From: RUG760 sp045642205
GTDB lineage: Bacteria > Bacillota > Clostridia > Lachnospirales > Bianqueaceae
Assembly (NCBI GenBank): GCA_045642205.1
Contig: JAZUIK010000123.1
Span: 1-9,052, forward strand
DNA: 9,052 nt
Direction: 5' to 3'
Numbering within the stretch: position 1 is the stretch's first letter; each line of letters starts with the position of its first letter. A program made the translations under genes and the position numbers. Shown here one piece after another: positions 5,479-9,052 of this stretch. The notes below the pieces were generated by a model. That model made no database searches. It was given only the letters and a program-made list of their open reading frames with translations, and had not been told where the DNA came from.

Positions 5479-5802
5479 ATGTTTAATTTTAAGGAAGAAC
5501 TGGCTAAATACAGAAAGAGCCTGGAAACTACGGAACTTTCCGGCGGAGTCTCCGGTGATGAAGTCCGTGATATCCTGGATATTGCCAAGGAACTGGTGAA
5601 TGCCCGTGCCGCCGGTTTTGAGCCGGAAGCAGTCGCACCGGTGGCTAAAACTGAGACCAGCGAAGTTACCATCCAGGCTACCAGCGCTGCTGGAACAGAA
5701 GATATGTCTCAGTCAGCACCTGAAAGTACTGAGGTCGCGGCAGACGTATCCGATCAGGAGACCGATGGCTCTGCCGATGTTCCTGGGGAGGAGACACACT
5801 GA
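5479..5802 (+). CDS. Hypothetical protein with acidic, probably disordered tail
   Basis: A 107-residue protein I do not recognise. The first 45 residues or so look helical and charged (MFNFKEELAKYRKSLETTE; GDEVRDILDIAKELVNA). The rest is low complexity, rich in Ala, Glu, Ser, Thr and Asp, with no aromatic residues after Phe48 and no membrane segment, so it is probably disordered. The start ATG 5479 is chosen for AAGGAG 5 bases upstream; an in-frame TTG at 5446 would add 11 residues but lacks an equally good site. It follows folC by 50 bases. Its stop overlaps the next start as TGATG, so the two are translationally coupled and probably work together, possibly with this protein as a partner of the TPR protein. 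That role is inferred from position only. Confidence 0.75.
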   Translation: MFNFKEELAKYRKSLETTELSGGVSGDEVRDILDIAKELVNARAAGFEPEAVAPVAKTETSEVTIQATSAAGTEDMSQSAPESTEVAADVSDQETDGSADVPGEETH

Positions 5803-6791
5803 TGTCAGCAAAGGTCATTACAGAAAGTGATATCCGCAAAAAGCTGAAGATCACCGGCGAGAGAATGTATCGCAGTGGTCTTGCCAAAGCGGATGCGGGC
5901 GATCTGACCAGAGCTGCGGAGGATCTGGAAGCAGCTGTCAGATATGATAAGTACAATAAGGATGCGAGAAACCTTCTGGGACTGATCCGTTTTGAGACAG
6001 GAGAGCTGGGAGAAGCACTGAAACAGTGGGGAATCTCTGCCCATCTGTTCCCCGAAAATAATCAAGCAACTGAATATATGGAAGAGATCAGCGGTGAGGT
6101 AGAGAAACTGACCGCCATGTCCGATGCCATCGTGATGTACAACGAGGCACTGGATCTGACCATGAAGGGGGAGTTTGACTTTGCGCTGATCCGTCTGAAG
6201 AGGGCTGTCAAGGAAAGCCCCAGATATATCAAGGCACAGCTCCTTCTGAGTCTTGTCTACATGGAGACCAAGGCCTACAAGATGGCGCTGGCCGTCCTGG
6301 ATGAAGTGGCAAAGATCGATCCCTTAAATTCGGATGCCATGAAGTATCGTCTGTACATTGCCACGCAGCAAAAGGGTGGAGCGGAGGATCTCTCCAGCAG
6401 TATCCGTGATCTGAGCAACGATATCTATGTACAGAATGCGCTGCCTGAGCCTGAGCTGAAGAAGATCTCCTCCAGAGCGACCGGAAGACGTGTTGCCGGT
6501 TCCGCCAAAGGATTCGGCATGCAGTTCCTGCTGCTCCTTGCGGGAATTGTTCTGGGCGTTGAGCTGATGGCTCTTTTATATGTGCCCGGTAAGTTGAGCG
6601 CTGCCAGAGAAGAGATCAGGGAACATACCCTGATCGAAGCACAGCTCCAAAACGAGATCAAGGAATATAAAGTAAAGATCTCTGCATCCAGAGACCTGTT
6701 CCGTCAGATCGCGATCGATGAGATCGAAGTGACGGATGAAGTCCGGGAAAAGATGAAAAATCTCTTAAATTCCTGGGAAGAACAGCATTGA
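5802..6791 (+). CDS. TPR-repeat protein with one C-terminal membrane anchor
   Basis: A 329-residue protein with about four tetratricopeptide-like helix pairs: residues 19-52 (GDLTRAAEDLEAAVRYD), 53-86 (GELGEALKQW), 109-142 (GEFDFALIRLKRAVKESP) and 143-177 (KAYKMALAVLDEVAKIDP). A linker rich in Ser, Arg and Lys (196-236) leads to one hydrophobic segment at 240-261 (FLLLLAGIVLGVELMALLYV). A charged, probably coiled-coil tail of about 65 residues follows. Basic residues before the segment suggest the repeats stay in the cytoplasm and the tail faces outward. The start shares TGATG with the gene before it, preceded by GGGGAGGAG. TPR domains bind proteins; the partner is unknown. The stop codon lies within the -35 box of the next operon. 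Confidence 0.85.
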   Translation: MSAKVITESDIRKKLKITGERMYRSGLAKADAGDLTRAAEDLEAAVRYDKYNKDARNLLGLIRFETGELGEALKQWGISAHLFPENNQATEYMEEISGEVEKLTAMSDAIVMYNEALDLTMKGEFDFALIRLKRAVKESPRYIKAQLLLSLVYMETKAYKMALAVLDEVAKIDPLNSDAMKYRLYIATQQKGGAEDLSSSIRDLSNDIYVQNALPEPELKKISSRATGRRVAGSAKGFGMQFLLLLAGIVLGVELMALLYVPGKLSAAREEIREHTLIEAQLQNEIKEYKVKISASRDLFRQIAIDEIEVTDEVREKMKNLLNSWEEQH

Positions 6792-6816
6792 CAAAGATAC
6801 GCACGGCCTGTATAAT
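6788..6816 (+). promoter_or_regulatory. Consensus sigma-A promoter of the infC-rpmI-rplT operon
   Basis: TTGACA (6788-6793), a 17-bp spacer and TATAAT (6811-6816) match the consensus at every position. The predicted start is near 6823. The -35 box overlaps the stop codon (6789-6791) of the TPR gene. Confidence 0.95.
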
Positions 6817-6822
6817 ATCCTA

Positions 6823-6973
6823 TGCATTCAAAAACAAGTAGACGATCCGTTCTCACCTTGCTGCCGTATGGTTTCCATATGGGTGCGGCCAGGTTCCAAA
6901 AATGCTTAATATATCGGTAGCTATGCTGCCGTGCGTTGATGGGCGGATCCGAAAGGATTCGTTTTTGTTTTTT
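6823..6973 (+). ncRNA. Structured leader of the infC operon, probable ribosomal protein L20 leader
   Basis: About 150 bases of untranslated, foldable RNA lie between the promoter and infC. An 8-bp hairpin (6864-6871 with 6875-6882, one G-U pair) sits inside a longer helix, and another hairpin joins CGGTAGC (6915-6921) with GCTGCCG (6925-6931). TGCTGCCGT occurs twice (6859-6867, 6924-6932), so partners may switch. The end is an intrinsic terminator. In Bacillus, L20 binds such a leader and causes early termination, so the operon senses its own product. Identity with the known L20 leader family is inferred from gene order, length and the terminator; I did not run a covariance model. Confidence 0.7.
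6944..6973 (+). terminator. Attenuator terminator upstream of infC
   Basis: Stem CGGATCC (6944-6950) with GGATTCG (6955-6961, one G-U pair) has a GAAA tetraloop and runs into TTTTTGTTTTTT (6962-6973). It precedes the infC ribosome site, so it acts on transcription of the whole operon. GATCCGTTC (6844-6852) can pair with GGGCGGATC (6941-6949) and would then block the terminator stem. Confidence 0.88.
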
Positions 6974-7003
6974 ATGCAAAATCTTATCGGAGGTACAACT
7001 ACC

Positions 7004-7516
7004 ATTAGCGAACAATTGATCAACGAAGAAATTCGTGAGAAAGAAGTCAGACTGATCGATCAGGATGGTGCTCAGCTGGGCATCGTAGCGATCAAGGATG
7101 CATTAAATGCAGCATATGATAAGAACCTTGACCTGGTTATGATCGCACCCAATTCCAAACCGCCGGTCTGCCGAATCATGGATTACAGCAAGTACCGTTT
7201 TGATCAGATGAAGAAGGAAAAGGAAGCCAAGAAAAAGCAGAAGACGGTCGAAGTCAAAGAAGTTCGACTTTCTCCCAACATTGGCGACCATGACTTCGAA
7301 ACGAAGCTCAAAAGCGCTCAGAAATGGCTGGCTGAAGGCAACAAGGTTAAGGTTTCCGTTCGTTTCCGCGGACGTGAGATCACCCATAACGACCTCGGCA
7401 AAGAAGTTCTGACCAAGTTTGCTGACGCGGTTTCCGAAGTTGGTACTGTCGACAAGGCAGCCAAGATGGAAGGCCGCAGCATGGTAATGTTCCTGCAGCC
7501 TAAGAGCAGCAAGTAA
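7004..7516 (+). CDS. infC: Translation initiation factor IF-3 (likely ATT start)
   Basis: IF-3 binds the 30S subunit, prevents early joining of 50S and checks the start codon and initiator tRNA. From the chosen start the protein has 170 residues, the normal length. The N-terminal domain reads SEQLINEEIREKEVRLI, and the family signature around PPVCRIMDYSKYRF lies at residues 53-66. A lysine-rich linker (70-80) leads to the C-terminal domain with VRFRGREITH (119-128). The start is placed at ATT 7004, with GGAGGT (6989-6994) upstream. In-frame ATGs at 6902 and 6974 fall in the leader and in the terminator T-tract and have no ribosome site. ATT is known as the infC start in E. coli, where IF-3 rejects it and so limits its own synthesis. 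Confidence 0.93.
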   Translation: MSEQLINEEIREKEVRLIDQDGAQLGIVAIKDALNAAYDKNLDLVMIAPNSKPPVCRIMDYSKYRFDQMKKEKEAKKKQKTVEVKEVRLSPNIGDHDFETKLKSAQKWLAEGNKVKVSVRFRGREITHNDLGKEVLTKFADAVSEVGTVDKAAKMEGRSMVMFLQPKSSK

Positions 7517-7571
7517 CATTCACACTTCGATAGCACAAGCATCATTATTTCCAGATAAGGAGGGCAATGAA

Positions 7572-7769
7572 ATGCCGAAAATGAAAACAAAGCGCGCTGC
7601 TGCAAAGCGCTTCAAGACCACCGGAAGCGGAAAGCTCAAGAGATTCCATGCGAACAAGAGCCACATCCTGACCAAGAAGACCACCAAGAGAAAGAGAAAT
7701 CTTCGTAAGCCCGCAATGACCGATCGTACCAATGCACCGGCTATGAAGAGAATTCTGCCTTACGTCTAA
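7572..7769 (+). CDS. rpmI: Large ribosomal subunit protein L35 (bL35)
   Basis: A 65-residue, very basic protein beginning MPKMKTKRAAAKRFK with TGSGKLKRFHANKSH following, diagnostic of bL35, a small protein of the 50S subunit. Length is standard. A strong AAGGAGGG (7557-7564) fixes the start at ATG 7572; the out-of-frame ATG at 7567 is too close to it. It is the middle gene of the conserved infC-rpmI-rplT operon. The 55-base gap after infC holds no terminator or promoter. Confidence 0.98.
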   Translation: MPKMKTKRAAAKRFKTTGSGKLKRFHANKSHILTKKTTKRKRNLRKPAMTDRTNAPAMKRILPYV

Positions 7770-7821
7770 TCCGGGCAGGCAATATTTACTAATCATCTGA
7801 AATTTAGGAGGATTTTGATCC

Positions 7822-8175
7822 ATGGCAAGAGTTAAAGGTGCTCTGAACGCACGTAAAAGACATAAGAAAGTTCTGAAGCTGGCTAAGGGTTACTATGGTG
7901 CCCGTTCCAAGCAGTATCATACCGCGAAAGCTGCTGTTGCACATGCAATGAAGGATGCTTACGCAGGTCGTCGTCTGAAGAAGAGAGACTTCCGTCAGCT
8001 CTGGATTGCTCGTATCAACGCTGCATGCCGAATGAACGACATTTCCTACAGCCGTTTCATCTTCGGTCTGAAGAACAGTGGCAGCAAGCTGGACCGCAAG
8101 GTTCTTGCTGACATTGCAGTTAACGATCCCGCAGGCTTCACCGCTCTCGTTGAGCAGGCTAAGGCTAACCTGTAA
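7822..8175 (+). CDS. rplT: Large ribosomal subunit protein L20 (bL20), likely operon regulator
   Basis: A 117-residue protein with the full bL20 sequence: MARVKGALNARKRHKKVLK, then AKGYYGARSKQYHTAK, RRLKKRDFRQLWI (50-62) and AACRMNDISYSRFI (67-80). It binds 23S rRNA early in 50S assembly. In Bacillus and E. coli it also represses its own operon by binding mRNA; the structured leader before infC suggests the same here. TAGGAGGA (7805-7812) precedes ATG 7822 by 9 bases. It is the last gene before a strong terminator. Confidence 0.98.
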   Translation: MARVKGALNARKRHKKVLKLAKGYYGARSKQYHTAKAAVAHAMKDAYAGRRLKKRDFRQLWIARINAACRMNDISYSRFIFGLKNSGSKLDRKVLADIAVNDPAGFTALVEQAKANL

Positions 8176-8186
8176 TCGTGAAATCC

Positions 8187-8225
8187 AAAGGCCGCTCGTC
8201 TTCAAAGACGGAGCGGCTTTTGCTT
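8187..8225 (+). terminator. Rho-independent terminator of the infC-rpmI-rplT operon
   Basis: GCCGCTC (8191-8197) pairs with GAGCGGC (8211-8217), the inner GTCT (8198-8201) pairs with AGAC (8206-8209), and the loop is TCAA. TTTTGCTTT (8218-8226) follows, and an A-run before the stem extends the pairing. It lies 11 bases after the rplT stop. Confidence 0.92.
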
Positions 8226-8268
8226 TATATCCCTGGGCTGCGCTGCGGCGGAGTCCACATTACACATT

Positions 8269-8289
8269 CCTGATTCTCATTTGATCAGG
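8269..8289 (+). promoter_or_regulatory. Small hairpin just before the metG ribosome site
   Basis: CCTGAT (8269-8274) is an exact complement of ATCAGG (8284-8289) around a 9-nt loop; the metG ribosome site AGGAAAGGA starts 2 bases later. The 82 bases between the rplT terminator and metG hold no promoter I can recognise and no T-box or SAM riboswitch, for which there is too little room. Its significance is uncertain. Confidence 0.3.
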
Positions 8290-8307
8290 CAGGAAAGGAT
8301 ATTTATT

Positions 8308-9052
8308 ATGAACAAAGGCAAATTTTACATGACAACGGCTATTGCCTACGCATCCGCTAAGCCCCATATCGGAAATACTTACGAGATCGTACTGGCAGAT
8401 GCCATTGCCCGTTACCGTCGTCAGCAGGGTTATGATGTATTCTTCATGACCGGTACCGACGAGCACGGACAGAAGATCGAAGAGAAGGCAAAGGCAGCAG
8501 GCATCGAGCCTCAGACCTATGTAGACAACGTCGCTGCAGAAGTTAAGCGTATCTGGGATCTGATGAACACCAGCTACGATAAGTTCATGCGTACTACCGA
8601 TGCAGACCACGTCGCTGTCGTACAGAAGATGTTCAAGAAGTACTACGATCAGGGCGACATCTACAAGAGTGCATATGAAGGCTGGTACTGTGTACCCTGT
8701 GAGTCTTTCTTCACAGAGTCTCAGCTCGGCGAAGGTCATGTCTGCCCCGACTGCGGACGCCCCGTAGATAAGGCAAAGGAAGAAGCATATTTCTTCAAGA
8801 TGAGCAAGTATCAGGATGCTCTGATGAAGCATATCGAGGAGAATCCCGATTTCATTCAGCCTGAGGCACGAAAGAAGGAAATGGTCAACAATTTCCTTAA
8901 GCCCGGACTTCAGGATCTGTGTGTATCCCGTCCCACTTTCAAGTGGGGAATCCCTGTTACCTTCGATGAGAAGCATGTTGTATATGTATGGTTGGATGCA
9001 CTGACCAACTACATCACCGGTATCGGCTTCGATCCCGATGGAAGCTCTGATC
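8308..9052 (+). CDS. metG: Methionyl-tRNA synthetase, N-terminal part
   Basis: The frame is open from ATG 8308 to the window edge: 248 residues of a protein usually about 640-670 long. This class I synthetase charges tRNA-Met, including the initiator. Visible are the ATP-binding HIGH-type motif KPHIGN (18-23), MTGTDEHGQKIEEKA (47-61), a zinc knuckle with Cys128, Cys131, Cys146 and Cys149 (CVPC and CPDC), and VYVWLDALTNYITG (225-238) of the catalytic domain. The KMSKS loop and tRNA-binding domain lie beyond the window. AGGAAAGGA precedes the start by about 8 bases. The four-cysteine form is typical of clostridial enzymes. Confidence 0.97.
   Translation, partial: MNKGKFYMTTAIAYASAKPHIGNTYEIVLADAIARYRRQQGYDVFFMTGTDEHGQKIEEKAKAAGIEPQTYVDNVAAEVKRIWDLMNTSYDKFMRTTDADHVAVVQKMFKKYYDQGDIYKSAYEGWYCVPCESFFTESQLGEGHVCPDCGRPVDKAKEEAYFFKMSKYQDALMKHIEENPDFIQPEARKKEMVNNFLKPGLQDLCVSRPTFKWGIPVTFDEKHVVYVWLDALTNYITGIGFDPDGSSD

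Noticed and set aside
6902..7003. Upstream ATG starts for IF-3
   Set aside because: The extra residues would be translated from the attenuator hairpin and its T-tract, have no Shine-Dalgarno sequence and do not look like IF-3.
8222..8307. T-box or S-box riboswitch before metG
   Set aside because: Only about 85 bases separate the terminator from metG, far too short for a T-box or SAM riboswitch, and no T-box-like motif or second terminator is seen.
8260..8976. 238-codon minus-strand open frame opposite metG
   Set aside because: metG on the + strand shows the KPHIGN and zinc-knuckle motifs; the opposite frame is a shadow without initiation signals.
1..9052. CRISPR array, tRNA or rRNA genes, defence system, phage genes
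   Set aside because: No regularly spaced repeats, no tRNA cloverleaf I could recognise and no phage or defence-type proteins; apart from the IS200 element all full-length genes are housekeeping or unknown.

Overview
This window looks like ordinary chromosome from a Clostridia-class Firmicute, most likely Lachnospiraceae. Strong AGGAGG-type ribosome binding sites, sigma-A-like promoters, a Firmicutes-style attenuated infC-rpmI-rplT operon and housekeeping proteins of clostridial type all point that way. That placement is inferred from gene content and style; no database was searched.

Layout: (1) 1-283: the last 72 residues of a MATE-family efflux transporter (+) and its terminator. (2) 284-1019: an IS200-type insertion sequence with one complete Y1 (HUH) transposase and hairpins at both ends. 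Its right end runs into the 3' end of rsgA (-) and supplies that gene's present stop codon. (3) 1013-2316: rsgA (-), a ribosome-assembly GTPase. Upstream on the same strand lies a compact transcription unit that appears undescribed: an 11-bp direct repeat with a 21-bp period, a promoter, a very strong Shine-Dalgarno sequence, a 22-codon ORF and a rho-independent terminator. (4) 2338-3912: gpmI (-), the cofactor-independent phosphoglycerate mutase. (5) 4098-6791: a + strand operon of folC, a 107-residue unknown protein with an acidic tail, and a membrane-anchored TPR protein joined to it by a TGATG overlap. (6) 6788-8225: the infC-rpmI-rplT operon. Its consensus promoter overlaps the stop codon of the TPR gene, and its long leader carries an attenuator and a possible antiterminator pairing, as in L20-type leaders. 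infC most likely starts at ATT. (7) 8308-9052: the 5' part of metG.

Most of the window concerns translation and central metabolism: ribosome maturation (RsgA), initiation (IF3), ribosomal proteins L35 and L20, Met-tRNA charging (MetG), folate polyglutamylation (FolC) and glycolysis (GpmI). The accessory parts are the IS200 element and the 22-codon unit. The 22-codon unit is the best candidate for something new. Its architecture fits either a small regulated peptide gene or a leader controlling rsgA, and the sequence alone does not decide between them.
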